64,000 nucleotides of DNA from Anagrus nilaparvatae. Its lineage: Eukaryota; Arthropoda; Insecta; Hymenoptera; Mymaridae. Below are positions 1 through 11,683 of the stretch, one piece after another. The notes under the pieces are model-generated. The model saw only the letters and a program-made list of their open reading frames with translations. It had not been told where the DNA came from and made no database searches. Positions within the stretch are counted from its first letter, which is position 1, and every line of letters starts with the position of its first letter. The stretch is taken from NCBI GenBank assembly GCA_022575985.1, contig JAKSXM010000231.1:9798501-9862500 (forward strand). Reading direction: 5' to 3'. The translations under genes were made by a program, and so were the position numbers.

Positions 1-1460
1 ATCTAAGATTCCAATTCAGCGTCCCAAAAAACCTACTCAAATAAGAATCAGAACAAAACTATTTAAACTTTGTGGGTTAATATGGTGGAAAGGGGGGGGG
101 GGGGGGTCACCTTTTTTCATTTTAGAGTAAAAACATTTTCGTTGATTTGCTTAAAAAGTTTTCCTGAAGAGATTCTACTGGGTTTTAAGCATTCAAAGTT
201 ATTTTCAATATTACTGTAAACCTTTGCTGTTCTTTAACATCATTCATCATCATTAAGTTAATTTTTGAAATACCCATCCATGATAATTCAGTCATCTCCA
301 ATCCCTACCTCCTCTATGAACCTTTAAAAGTCATTGTTATTTGTTTTCCCTCATTTCTAATAACTCAGTTTTGTGACTTTATAATTTTGACCTAACATGG
401 CCTGTAAAGGGAAAGCATTATAGAGCTTTGTGCCCATGAGAAAATTTTGTCATGAACTTTTATTTCTGAAAGTTTCAGCTTTTTTTACCGGGGGCAAAAT
501 CCTATGATTTAGTGCAGGGTCGTTTTATGAATATATTTAGCGATATAAATTTGGAAAAAAACTTTTTTAAATTTTGCAAATTTAGACGTCTACCCAAAAA
601 ACCAACTATTTTATGATAACAGAAAATACCTATACTTATTTCGAGTTTAAAGATTTTATCTTTTTTATACTTTATCATACTTTTTTAGAGCTGCTATAAG
701 TTGTTTTTTTCAATTTATAATATCATAATATTTATAATTATATAAATTAATGAAATTTATATAGATTTAAAATTTTTTAAATTATTGTATGCAAAAAAAA
801 AATTTGATATATCGTATATCATCAAGTTAGTCATTTTATAGAAACTTTACTTATTTTTTCTTCTAACGTTATTTCTAATTATTTTTACAATTTTATTCTA
901 CTGAATTTTCAGAAACTTTAACTCAATGTACACAATATAATATGTAGAAAAAATAAATAATTATAGCTAATACGTTTTCATCACTTAAAAATGTTTTTTG
1001 CATTAAAAATTTTTTTTTTTTTTTTATAAGTAATCATTTGTAAATGGAAACTTTATTTCAAATGCCCGTGCTGCATGAGAAGTCAAAATATATTAATCAC
1101 AAGGTTAACCGAAACCTGTTTTATCAGGTTGGGCAAAAAAATATTTTAGTAAATGAGATTTTTGAGCAGGAAAAAAAACTATTTGCAAATGTTCGAACAG
1201 GAAAACAATTATTGGCACTATGTGGTCCCAAAAAAAATAAAAAAAATTTCAGAATGGGTTAAAATTTATTGTATTTGAATATATAATAATATACATAATT
1301 AAAATTACATGACCCTTTGCTGATAAGTCATTTCAAATTAAGAAATGAATCAGGATTATACCCAAAAAGAAAAAATAATACTGTTTTATTTTTTTTCAAA
1401 GATAAAATCAGATCTGCGAAATCAAGTAATAATGAACTTCTTAAAAATAATAGCCCAAAA
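1..1460. other. AT-rich DNA, no supported gene
   Basis: Very AT-rich with many poly-A/T runs and a 15-base G run at 92-106. A 72-codon ATG frame at 1044-1262 has a lysine/asparagine-rich composition, no recognisable motif and no splice context, so I do not call it a gene. Confidence 0.6.
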
Positions 1461-1520
1461 CTCTTATAACTGGTATGTGTGTTAACACAACAACGAGCAT
1501 GGAATATGTTTACTTATAAA
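1461..1520 (+). repeat. Dispersed repeat Y, copy 1
   Basis: A CTTATAACTGGT.TGTGTGTT block is followed by an ACAAC..CGAGCATGGAA block. The same arrangement recurs near 8505-8565 (opposite strand) and 61312-61372, and the first block alone recurs at 12886. It is probably a piece of an old dispersed element. Confidence 0.5.
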
Positions 1521-1865
1521 AGTTTTAACTTATACTTCTTAATTATTGTAAGTCATTTTAACAAAAATATAATAAGTCTCTAAATTGAAATTATAATTAG
1601 TAAAATAAATTTAAGTTAAAAAAAATATTATTAATAATAAAATAATTGAAATTAAATTGAAAAAAAAAATAATAAATAAAAAAAAAAATAAAAATTAAAT
1701 TTTAATCATTTATTTATTATTTATGTATGATCATGCATGATTAGCTATGCCTATAGCGAGAAAAAATTTATGCATTTCAGGTGTTTATACTTCAATCATG
1801 ATATTGTATGTGTATAAAATCCGATTCCATGGGTATCCTATGTCCATATAATTGTTAAGTTTTTT

Positions 1866-2032
1866 AAGTCTCTAAATCAAAAATATTCTGTCTATTGTAT
1901 CCATTTGACCCCCTTTCCTTTAAAAATGTAAATTTATCAACCACCCTCCCTAAAAACGTCTATTTTGAAACCCTTCTGAATTTTTGGCTTTTTTCAAATA
2001 CCCCTCCCTATGAACATGTTTCATGTTAAAAC
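1866..2032 (+). repeat. Dispersed repeat X, copy 1 (~170 bp)
   Basis: A block starting with TCTAAATCAAAAATATTC, then C-rich runs (GACCCCCTTTCC, CACCCTCCCT, ACCCCTCCCT) spaced by AAAACGTC-type words, ending ATGAACATGTTTCATGTTAA. Clear relatives lie at 7510-7676 (reverse) and 12940-13132 (forward). No coding potential or terminal inverted repeats were seen. Confidence 0.65.
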
Positions 2033-3770
2033 TAGGGGTTCCGAAATTAAAGTGTCTACATTTGACTAATAATTACTCTATGCTGATTTAATAATTAAAT
2101 AATTTTATTATTTAAATAAAATTCTTGTGCTTGAAATTTCAAATTCATAAATTAAATTAAATTAAATTAAATTTCACTGTTTGAATGTTGCTTTAAATTT
2201 ATGTATAAATGATGATATTCATGCCCAGATAGTGTTATATAAAAAAAAACAATTAATTAATTTATTAAAAATTTTCTTTGAAAAGAAAAGTTTACTGTTT
2301 CATCCTCATTAATGATTTAAAATTTCTTACTAAAGTATGAAACTGTTTTTATTTAAAATAGTGTTGTTTGATCAGAATGACGCGTTATAAGAAAAGTATT
2401 ATTGAAGCCTTTGAATATTTCCTTATTATTGATTAAAAAATAAATATGAAAATGAAATGTACAAAGTTATATAAATTTTCTTAAAAAAGTATATATGTAT
2501 TATTAAACCAGTACACAATGCTAAAAAAAGAGAAACAATTAATTTTGTCAATAAACTGTATCGGAATAATTTAAATGCAATTGAAAGCAATTTATTTCTT
2601 ATCAATAAATTAATTTCATTCTTCTATAAATATAACAGGTGGACTTTTTACAATTTGTATATTATTTAGTAATGTAAATTACGTTTTTTGGGTATTCTTT
2701 TTCAATTCTTTCTGCAATATCTTTATATAATCTACCTAATTAAAAGAATATTAAACCTAGTGTTTTAAACCATTTATCAAAAATGACCAATGAATCAGAC
2801 AAAGTGTTTTTTTTAGTAAGTCTCTCAAAGTCTATTTTAAATAAAATAACTTTTAAGTACTATTTTACGACTTGCAATTTACCTACCTATTCAAATTTAC
2901 CCATGATAATATAAAACAAATTTTTCATAATTTCTTTAAAATTCATTATTTTTCCAGAATAAGCAAATAATGAAAATCCAAAAAATTATACATTTTTTGA
3001 CCTGACAAACTTATAAAGCACGACTTCATCTTTCATAGGGTGATCGTGCCTAAAAAAGGCTTATAATATTATAAAATATAAATATAAGTGATGAATCTTT
3101 TGATTATGTTACGCCTCATTTAGTGTTTTAATAAAATTTATTAAAATAAAGCTGGTAAAGTACATGAAAAAATTGAGAATATTATCTTTACGGTGGCTCA
3201 CGCAGTTTATAAAAAACGAATAATATGAACTAAAATTTACTGGAGATAAAGATAATAAATACTGGAGACAAATTCATTGATCCCAATCAATACCCAGGTT
3301 CCCGATGAATTAAGAAAGAAATAAGCAACTGCAAATTTTTAAGATTAACACGCGTTCTTGAGTTGATATTGTTTTACTTCGTACTAATTCAATAAGGAAT
3401 CTTTTTAGATAAAATTGTACACACGTGTTATTTAACAAAAATAGAAACTTTTCCAAGAAAAAAATACCATAGTTGCCGATCAAATTATAAACACATAATT
3501 TCAGTTTCGACCTAAAACCGTGAGCAGCCTTAAGTAATAATTTCTCAGATTTAGTAAGTTATATCTCCACATATGTCATCGTCACCCTAGCCTCCCCCAT
3601 AAGAGCAATGTTAGGTTAATATATAAATTTTATTTTGTTAGGTAAAATTAAACTGTGTCAGCAACAAAGGTTAAAATACCCTGCCAACTAGCTGGAACTA
3701 AGGTTCCTCAAACAATGATCTTAATACATTAATATGCCACTGATATCACCGATTACAACCATGCAATCAT
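2033..3770. other. AT-rich DNA, nothing recognised
   Basis: No ORF of note, no RNA gene and no repeat boundary could be supported. It contains a short (TTAAA)n run near 2152-2172. Confidence 0.5.
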
Positions 3771-4745
3771 ACATACATTTCTATTAACTTTTAAAAGTAT
3801 TTTTTTATTGATCAAAAATTTTGGAACTAATTTTCAAAAAATTAACAATCAGATTCGAAATATCGAGTAAAAACCATATTTTCAAATATAAGTAATTTAA
3901 TGGAACTAAATTGCACCCAAAAAAAAAATATTGCTGTTTTTTTAATGTTTTTGTTTTTTTAATGTTTAGAAAAAAAATTTGAAAAAATTCGGTATCAGAT
4001 CAAAAAAATTACTATAAACGAACTTTCTAAAACGAGTACTTTCATAGAAATAAATTAGGTACTACGTCCAAAAAGAAAAAAGAAATAGATGTTTTTTGTA
4101 TTTTTTTGCGAAAAAAATTGTAGGAAAAAAGTTTTCAAAAAATTAATTATCAGATTCGAGATATCGAGTAAAAATCATACTTTCAAATACTAGTACTTTC
4201 GTGGAAATAAATGAGGTATTACGTCCAAATAAAAAAAAAAAAAGTAGTTTAAGATTTTTTAATGAAAATATTTTTGAAAAAAAAATTAGGTCCTAATTCC
4301 AGAATGTTTGTGAAATATCTCCGGTTACAATATTTTCAGATATTAGTACTTTAATGGAATTAAATGAGGTTTTACACTAAAAAAAAAAAAAATATTGTAG
4401 TTTTTTGAATTTTATTGTTTTTTTAATTTTGAGAAAAAATTTGGGAAAAAAATTTTCAAAAATTAATTATCAGATTCGACATATCGAGTAAAAATCGTAC
4501 TTTCAAATATAAGTACTTTCATGGAAATAAATGAGGTATTACATCCAAATTAAAAAAAAAAAAATGTAGTTTGAGATTTTTTGATAAAAAAATTTTTGAA
4601 AAAAAAATTAGGTCTTAATTCCAAATTTGTATTGTTTTATTTATTTTAAATAATTTGAAACAATAAAAAATTAAGTTCAGCTCCAATTCTGGTCAATAAA
4701 ATATTATTTTTACTTTTTTAATTCCATAATTGTTGTGAAATTTCA
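3771..4745 (+). repeat. ~154-bp tandem satellite
   Basis: The phrase CAGATTCGA.ATATCGAG recurs at about 3851, 4151 and 4471, with diverged copies midway (about 3997 and 4310). This gives a unit of roughly 150-160 bp arranged as alternating A/B units. Between the phrases each unit has ACTTTCATGGAAATAAAT and A-run spacers. A second array in reverse orientation lies at 57185-57830. Confidence 0.75.
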
Positions 4746-4749
4746 CCGG

Positions 4750-4803
<54 letters not shown>

Positions 4804-4825
4804 ACGCACATACATACATACATAC
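4746..4825. repeat. (CA)n microsatellite with (CATA)n end
   Basis: An almost uninterrupted CA run of about 24 repeats, followed by CACACGCACA and (CATA) repeats. It joins the 154-bp satellite to the conserved tail. Confidence 0.95.
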
Positions 4826-4932
4826 TTTTTTTAAAAACCGGTTTTTTAGCTTCCTGAGGTGTCCCAAAACGTGCTTATATGCCAATAAATCAAAATTTGA
4901 CCTATCACAATGGTTCCTCTTTGAGGAACCAA
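4826..4932 (+). repeat. Conserved tail of the satellite/(CA)n element
   Basis: Contains AAAACCGGTTTTTTAGCTTC, a GTCCCAAAACGTGC word and a terminal GGTTCCTCTTTGAGGAACC palindrome. The same tail, reversed, begins the other array at 57020-57115. Satellite, CA tract and tail therefore form one repeated unit, probably a mobile element. Confidence 0.65.
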
Positions 4933-5270
4933 AAAGTTAATTTTAGCTTTAAAATATTAAAACTTTGATATTGTTTTCATTTTATTTTATTATGTCATTT
5001 CCTTAAAAGAATAAAACTCTGTAGATCCTTTGTGGTAAATTTTTTTTTGAAAATCGTTTTTTTTGTTTCATGTTGCAAACGTTTCATTTTGCAAAAAATT
5101 TTTTTTTATAAAATAACCCCTCTGAATATATTTTTTAGCCTGTTTTGCGTACACCGTTAATTGCGTTTTTGCACCAAAACCCGTATATTATGGTAAAACT
5201 ATTGTTAACTGCTATAATTTTTATTGAAGGCTTTTCGTGATATTAAAAATATATGAAGGCCTTGATATCG

Positions 5271-5457
5271 ATGTCAAAAATCACGCAGAAAATTGCGCAA
5301 AAAGTTGTAACCGATAAAGTTGGGAACGCCAAAAGTCACCGTACCAAATTTATCAAAAAGGGGAGATCAGATCAGTAGCAGGAAAAAATTGAGCTTCAAA
5401 TTCAGTATGAGGAAAAAGAAAGATTATTATATTGTCCTAGAATCGCTGATAAGTGGT
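5271..5457 (+). pseudogene. Exon-like coding remnant with one in-frame stop
   Basis: From an ATG at 5271 the frame reads 35 codons (starts MSKITQKIAQKVV), meets a TAG at 5376-5378, then stays open in the same frame for 26 more codons (QEKIELQIQYEEKE ... CPRIADKW). It ends at a good splice-donor-like sequence, GTGGTAAGTA. Composition is less AT-rich than the flanks and charged/hydrophilic. The family is not recognised. It could be a decayed transposon exon or chance. Confidence 0.25.
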
Positions 5458-5869
5458 AAGTACAAAAATAAAATTTTTTTACATTAAAAGAAAATTTTTT
5501 TTTGATAATTTAAAAAACCATGGTCTTAGCTGATCGTTTGAATAACATTTCTCTAAAAATTCTTGACTGATTTTAATTTTTTTGCTCTACTTTTTTGTTT
5601 TTAGTTACTCTATTAAAAAAATAAATAAATAAAAAAGCTTACAATATTCATTTAAAGTACAAAATAAAAATGTTCTTAAACTTTAAAGTCGTTTTTCTCG
5701 AAAAAAGTTTTTTAATAATTGCGTGCATGATTGCACGAAAACTGTTGAACCAGTTGATTTCAAAATTCATGAGAAATTTAAAAAATATTAATATTTTTAA
5801 TACCTTGAGTTTCTTTTTAAAGTTCTTAATAGTATATTGTACAAAAGGGGCGTAAAATAGGATTATAGT

Positions 5870-6050
5870 GTTCGGCAAATATGACAGATATGGATTATTT
5901 TTCCATATCCATATTTCATTTTTTTCATACATGAAATCCATATATAATATTTTTTTTTCCATATAAATATGAAATTTATATATGAGACTTATATTTATAT
6001 GGAAAGAAATGTTCATAATATATAGATTTATATATGATCATCATATGTTA
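5870..6050. repeat. Left part of a degenerate CATATGGA/ATATGAAA low-complexity block
   Basis: Repeated CATATCCATATTTCAT-like words here resume at 7236-7490 as CATATGGAAA and ATATGAAAAAAATATGG words. The block was probably continuous before the foldback at 6051-7235 was inserted. Confidence 0.6.
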
Positions 6051-7235
6051 GTCAAGGCGCCAGCAATGTTAAATGCATCCAAAAATTTTATCAGCACTAG
6101 AATGGATGCACCTCAGTGAAACGTGTGTATTTTTGGTCGCTGAAACCGATTTTGAAGGTTTCATCCATTTTCGGATGGCCAGTTTTGAGTAATGAACGCT
6201 ATATAATAAAAAATCGGCGAAAAATTAGCAAGATTGGTAATATCTTGAAAACAATTGCTAATTAAGCCTATTTTTGATACCCCAATAAGGTTTTGGGGGT
6301 CAGACCAATTTATAAAAACCAAAATGGCAGACTCAAAATGGCGTATTTTTAACCTCAGAAACGGCGATTTATGCTGTTATAAGCATATTTACGTTGTCTA
6401 ATAAGTTTTTCGGACCAGTTATAACGATTCAAAATAGCAGGCTAAAAATGTTGGATTCCTAACCTGAAAATCGACAATAAATTCTATTTTAACCATTTAA
6501 ACGTGTTGCATTTTAAGTTTTTGGGGTCGGTGATCACGATTCTGAGGTCATATTTTTAATTTTCATAATAGCGGGCTAAAAATGGTGGATTCCTAACCTG
6601 AAAATCGTCAATAAATGCTATTTGAAGCATTTTAACGTGTTGCATTTTAAGTTTTTGGGGTCGGTAAAAATATATAATATTAATTTAATAAATTATTTGA
6701 ATTAATTATTCTATATGATTTGAAGACACTTACAAGTAAATACTTTCATGTGCCTTAAATTACTAACGTGATCACCGACCTCAAAAACATAATGCAACAC
6801 ATTAAAATAGCATTTTTAGACGATTTTGAGGTTAGGAATCCACTGTTTAAGCCCGCTATTTTGAAAATTAAAAATATGACCTCAAAATCGTTATAACTAA
6901 TCCGAAAAACTTATTAGACAACGTAAAATGCTTAGAAATACACCATTTTGGTTTTATAAATCTGTCTTCAAAATCTTGATCAGCGACCCCAAAAACCTTA
7001 TTGGGGTATCAAAAATAGGCTCAACTAGCAATTGTATTCAAGATATTACCAATTTTGTTAATTTTTCGCCGATTTTTTATTATATAGCGTCCATTACTCA
7101 AAACTGGCCATCCGAAAATGGATGAAACCTTCAAAATTGGTTTCAGCGACCAAAAATATATGCGTTTTACTGAGGTGCATCCATTCTAGTGCTGATAAAA
7201 TTTTTGGATGCATTTAACATTGTTGGCGCCTTGAC
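6051..7235. mobile_element. Foldback element A (TIR GTCAAGGCGCCAGCAATG), TA duplication
   Basis: The left end GTCAAGGCGCCAGCAATG is repeated inverted at the right end (ends TTGTTGGCGCCTTGAC). The arms are about 500-600 bp, imperfect, and meet near 6660-6770. TA occurs immediately outside both ends, as expected for a Tc1/mariner-type insertion. Each arm holds several copies of a GGGTCGSTGAT-type motif (for example 6509-6551 and reverse at 6968-7004) shared with other foldbacks. No transposase. The small ORF at 6928-7125 lies in an arm and is not a gene. Confidence 0.85.
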
Positions 7236-7495
7236 TATATCCTATATCATATTATTATGATATGAACATGAAAAAAATATAGAAACGATATGTCTGTCAG
7301 ATGAGAGTCATATGGAAATTATGTGATGAATTATATGGGGTTCATATAAATATGAAAAAAATATGGAAACGTTATGGATGTCATATGGCCATCATATTAG
7401 GGTCATATCAATATGAAAAAAAATATAAAACTAAAAGGAAGGCCATAGTATCGTTATATTATAGCCATCTAGATATGTATAGTATTTGAAAACTA
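7236..7495. repeat. Right part of the CATATGGA/ATATGAAA block
   Basis: Tandem-like CATATGGAAA...ATATGAAAAAAATATGGAAACG words. A 62-codon ORF here (7301-7489) is a by-product of the repeat. Confidence 0.6.
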
Positions 7496-7509
7496 TATTT
7501 AAATTTTTT

Positions 7510-7676
7510 TAACATGAAACATGTTAATTAGGAGATTAGGAGGGGTGTTTGAAAAGGTCTAGCTGGGTAGGTGAGGGGTGGGTGAAAAATTGACGTTTTC
7601 AGGGAAGGGTGAAAAAGTGACATGTTTAGGGGGGAGGGGTCAAATGGACTTAGAATATTTTCGATTTATTGATTTC
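7510..7676 (-). repeat. Dispersed repeat X, copy 2
   Basis: Reverse complement of the 1866 block. It starts AACATGAAACATGTTAAT, has G-rich GGAGGGGTGTTTGAAAA and GTGAGGGGTGGGTGAAAAAT words, and ends near TCGATTTATTGATTT. Confidence 0.65.
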
Positions 7677-7734
7677 TAGGGATCCTAGAATACTTTAGCT
7701 TTAAAGGCTTCTAGGGTTCCTAGAACATTTCTAA

Positions 7735-7772
7735 CAGTAGTAGTAGTTGCAGTAGTAGTAGTAGTAGTAGTC
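7735..7772. repeat. (GTA)n microsatellite
   Basis: GTAGTAGTAGTTGCAGTAGT... with a few interruptions. It sits directly beside the poly-T end of the R1 remnant. Confidence 0.85.
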
Positions 7773-7776
7773 GTAT

Positions 7777-8425
7777 TATTTTTATTTTTTTTTTCTGTTA
7801 CTTAGGAAGTGGAGAAGTGCAATTACGCATACTGACAGCCCGTACTGTTTGGTTATTTGGGACTTCTTATACCCACTAAAACAACACTCCCCTTCCTGCC
7901 TTATACGAAATTACCCCGGAACCATTTAACACATTACTTCAGGGTAATTTCAAGGCCATGTTCTTTCAGAAGCTGAAATTCCTTTAACTTCATCCATACA
8001 TTTTTTCCTTTCATTTAGTATTCATTTTATAATGAATATTTTCATTATAAAATGAATACTTTTATTCCCAGGCTTATCTTCTTCATATTATTCGATTTTT
8101 CTTTTAAATACTATGATGAAAACAAGTTCTTAGACCTGTGTAACAATGTTATGTTCTGCTCCTAGAACTATCTTTCTTCATCCAACGATCGCAGCAAAAA
8201 ACGTGTGATACGCATTGTCGTGTTCAGCGGGTCAAAATACATTCAGGGCTTCTAACTTTGCCTATCTTAAAGAAATAGGACTGGTAAAAAACGTATCCAT
8301 TAAGGATCTGGGTTAAAAAGTTTTTCATTTTCCAATGTTCTCTTTAGATCCAAGGCGCAACCTCTTTTATGAAATCCTTGCTCCACATACTAAGCGCATG
8401 GTGTTCCGAATACATTGTTACTTGT
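7777..8425 (-). pseudogene. Decayed R1-clade LINE 3' end (ORF2 C-terminus plus 3' UTR)
   Basis: On the minus strand this parallels the better copy at 18031-19435. Region 8170-8420 reverse-translates to a broken ORF2 tail that includes a degenerate ...IGKV.SPEC... zinc-knuckle block and a ...CCDRW end, matching the CX2CX8HX4C region of the other copy. The 3' UTR follows (7795-8010: CCGGAACCATTTA-type words, AAGGCCATG), then an A-run, seen as T at 7777-7794. Stops and indels are frequent. The 5' end is truncated and no target duplication could be seen. Confidence 0.7.
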
Positions 8426-8504
8426 AATAATTAGTCAGTATATGTTACAACCAGGATGTTAAAAATGTTCTAGAAAATGTTATAAAAAATGTTATAAAAT
8501 GTTA

Positions 8505-8565
8505 TAAAAATGTTATAAACATGTTCCATGCTAGTAGGTTGTGTAAACACACAAACCAGTTATAC
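8505..8565 (-). repeat. Dispersed repeat Y, copy 2
   Basis: AACATGTTCCATGCTAGTAG followed by TTGTGTAAACACACAAACCA, the reverse of the block at 1461-1520. Confidence 0.5.
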
Positions 8566-9270
8566 GTTTTTTTAATTATTGATTCAATTATCAATTTTAA
8601 TCTGGCTTTTCTGATATCAGTGCTATTATTTTCGTTTGCATAAATGTATTTCATAAAAACAGGGATCATAAAGATTAATTGGTGGAGGGTTTTCCTAATA
8701 AGCATTTAAAAAATTAATTATATCCCGAGAGTTCCCACAAAAATTTGAATGTTCTTAGTCCACTTCAAACTTATTTTGTCAACTTTGTTTAAGATTAAAA
8801 CCAATAAATAACATGCAATCAGAAATATCTAATGGTGTATTTTTATTTTTCTTTTAAGTTTAAACTAGACTAAATTTTAACATAACTTTCAACTTAACTT
8901 TTTTCTAAGTTTAAACGTTTTTAAAGCAAAATAAACCATTTTAAAAAAAGATTACTTAAAAAAAAAAATGCACCATTCGATATTTTTGATAGCATTTTCT
9001 TTGTTGGTTTAAACAAAGTAAAAAATGTAATAATGCGATTTTTTCTTGATTTTTCACGTTTTTAAGCAGATTTCTTGGGTTTCTAGGCATTTGATGACCT
9101 CGTATGCTTAAAATAAGGTCAAATTCGGATTCCCAGGGAAATTTTACATAAATTAATAATAAGTATAATTTTATTTTTATTTACTCAAGTCTGCAAAATA
9201 TTTATATATTGTAAATTACAAATATTTATGATCAATAACTAAAATTATTTGTTTTTAAAAAATTGCTATT
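8566..9270. other. AT-rich DNA, nothing recognised
   Basis: No supported gene. A 67-codon minus ORF at 8502-8705 overlaps repeat Y and shows no family motif. Confidence 0.5.
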
Positions 9271-9349
9271 ACATATGTAGGGCAAAAAAAGCCTATTTTC
9301 TGCCCTAGGGAGACGGTTTTTTACCCATTATATGTAAAACTATGTTTTA

Positions 9350-9456
9350 GAACACAGGACAAAATATGGGGTTAGACTTTTGCATGCTTTTTGCACTCGC
9401 TCGTGCATACAACTGCATGCAAAGCCAGAACCAATATTTTATCCCTTGTTTAATAA
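9350..9456. repeat. Imperfect palindrome
   Basis: ACACAGGACAAAATATGG ... TTTTGCATGC is mirrored by GCATGCAAAGCC ... AATATTTTATCCCTTGTTT. The short centre is TGCACTCGCTCGTGCA. It is probably a short MITE or a foldback scar. Confidence 0.55.
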
Positions 9457-9483
9457 ATAGCTATTGATATCATCATTTATTAA

Positions 9484-9668
9484 CAATTGCTCGACTTATA
9501 ACCTTTTTTAGCAAACCAATGCATTTCTGCGCTTCTAAAAATTTCTAACAACTGATTACCCTTTTTTTTTGGTCAACAAATGCATTTGAGCAGTTCTTTC
9601 GAACAATTGATGACCTTTTCTTTTTGTCAACAAATGCGTTTCTGCAGTTCTAGAAATTTCTTAAAACC
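9484..9668. repeat. ~60-bp tandem repeat, three copies
   Basis: Three diverged units each have AACAATTG/AACAACTGAT, a T-rich stretch, a CAAACCAATGCATTT or CAACAAATGC.TTT core, and TCTGC.G.TTCTA.AAATTTC. Confidence 0.65.
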
Positions 9669-9677
9669 ACCTCTGCT

Positions 9678-10074
9678 GCAGACGGAGCTATTAGTGCATG
9701 AAATTTCCTTAATTTTTGAGCTACTAAATTATTCAAGATATTTTTATAAAGTTTCTGATTTTAAAAATAATATTTATGACATTATTAAGCATCGATTCAC
9801 TGAAAAAACTTTTTAGTTTTCAAAATTTTCATAATAAATCGTTATTTTGAAAATTATAGGTTAGGTCAAAATTCAAAAATGTTGAAAAATATTTTATATT
9901 ATTGTTAGAAATTGAAATTTTTTTTAGTGATTCAGTCAAGTCAATTTAGATGCTAAATAATGTTCTAAATTTTATATTCAAAGATTTTTAAAATCAGAAG
10001 CTTTACAAAAAAGTCTTGATTAATTTAGTAGCTCAAAAATTAAGGAAATTTTAAGCGCTAATATCTCCGTCTGC
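9678..10074. mobile_element. Short foldback (arms ~150 bp)
   Basis: The left arm starts GCAGACGGAGCTATTAG and contains TTCCTTAATTTTTGAGCTAC. The right arm contains GTAGCTCAAAAATTAAGGAA and ends GCTAATATCTCCGTCTGC. The centre is AT-rich (9840-9910). No flanking duplication could be resolved. The ORF at 9580-9816 is a by-product. Confidence 0.7.
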
Positions 10075-10379
10075 TGTCAATACATTTTCAAAATTTTAAA
10101 TATTCTAAGAGACATATAACTTGATAAATGGCTATAAGAATTAAACATTTCAAAAGTTTCGATTTTCAGAAATCTTAATTCAAACAATGCTATTTTTATC
10201 AACCTCATTCAATCTCAAAACATTAAAAATATGAAAAAATCAATAAAATATCGTTTTCCGAAAAATGAAATTTTGAAAATACATAAAAAATGGTATCCTC
10301 CCGTACAAAACCACTGTATACAGTCCTGTATACAGAATTTTTTTTTTTTTAAACAAAACATTAATTACCACGTAAGAAT

Positions 10380-11683
10380 AGGGCCCTAGGGATGCATAAA
10401 ATGGTCAAGGAAATTCGTTACTATATTCGCTACTCAGAGGAACAAAATAACCTTTAGGCGTTATAAAATCATTATAATAATTTATTTAATATAATAATTT
10501 ATAAACGCATTATAAAATTGTGATGTGTAAATAGAACCTCAGGGATGAAAATGGACTATAAGGGTAAAAAATGTGTCCAGCATAATAGGATAAATACTAC
10601 CAGATAAATTCGGCTATCCAGGGCCCTATCTGGTAAAAACGATATTCTGATGTATATAATGATTCCTTGAGTCGAAAATGGACTGTTGGAGTAAAAAATG
10701 GTTCGAGAATAACAAAATAAATACCATCGGATAGAATTAGCTAGCAATCGGGAAAAAATGAAATTCTGATGTATAAATCGAACCCCAGGGACAAAAGTGG
10801 ACTAGAGGGGTAAAAATAGGTCCAAAATGATAGAATAAATACTACCAGATAAAATTCAACGTTAAGAGGCTTATTGGCCCCAACCACGTAAGAATGAAAT
10901 CCTAATGTATAAATTGATTCCTAGGGAAGAAAATGGAGTGTTAGGGTAATAAATGGATCGAGAATGATAAAATAAATACCAACAGATAGAATCAGATATC
11001 TCAGGGCCCAATCGGGAAAAAATGAGATACTGAGGTACAAATTGATCTCGAAAGATAAAAATGGACTGTAGTGGTAAAAAAAAATACGTCATCCAGGAGC
11101 CTATTGGGCCCAATCAGAAAAAAATAAAATCCAGATATATACATCGAACCTCAGGGATGAAAATGGATTAGAGTGGTGAAAAATGGGTACAGAATGATAG
11201 AATAAATAATACCAGATAAAATCAGCTATCCGGGGCCCATTGGTCCCTATCGGGTAAAAATGAAATTCTAATAACTAAATTGATTCCTAGGGACGACAAT
11301 GGACTGTTGGCGTAAAAAATAGAAGAAAATGACAAATTGATACTAATCAACTAGCTATCCCGTAGCCCATTGGCCCCAATCGAGTAAAAATGAGATACTG
11401 ATGTACAAATTGATTTGCTAGAAAAAATTTTTACCACTGCAGTCCGTTTTTATCCCTGAAGATCAATTTGTACGTCAATATCTCATTTTTCCAGAATAGG
11501 CCCAATGGGCCCCGGGATAGTGGATTCTATACGTTAGTATTTATTTTGTCATTCTCGACCCATTTTTTACCCCAACAGTCCATTTTCGCCTCTAAGAATC
11601 AATTTATGCATCAGAATTTCATTTTTACCCGATAGGGCCCAATGGGCCTCCTGCATACCCGAATTTATCTGGTAGTATTTATC
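10380..11683. repeat. ~130-bp satellite array with internal orientation switch
   Basis: Units carry CAGGGATGAAAATGGACT, GGGTAAAAAATGG.TC.AGAAT, AAATAAATACTACCAGATA, GGGCCC and AATGAAATTCTGATGTATAA. Forward unit starts fall near 10541, 10668, 10790, 10922, 11045, 11155 and 11285. From about 11420 the same words appear reverse-complemented (CAGTCCGTTTTTATCCCTG, CATTTTTACCCGATAGGGCC), so the last ~260 bp are inverted. ORFs at 10556-10747, 10871-11113 and 11567-11752 are satellite translations, not genes. Confidence 0.8.

Noticed and set aside
1044..1262. 72-codon ATG frame
   Set aside because: No motif, AT-driven composition, no splice or promoter context.
5648..6016. 122-codon minus ORF rich in I, F and N
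   Set aside because: Lies across low-complexity CATATGGA repeats and A-rich DNA; composition explains it.
8030..8065. Small palindrome ATTCATTTTATAATGAATA
   Set aside because: A short AT-only palindrome within a LINE 3' UTR, expected by chance in this composition.
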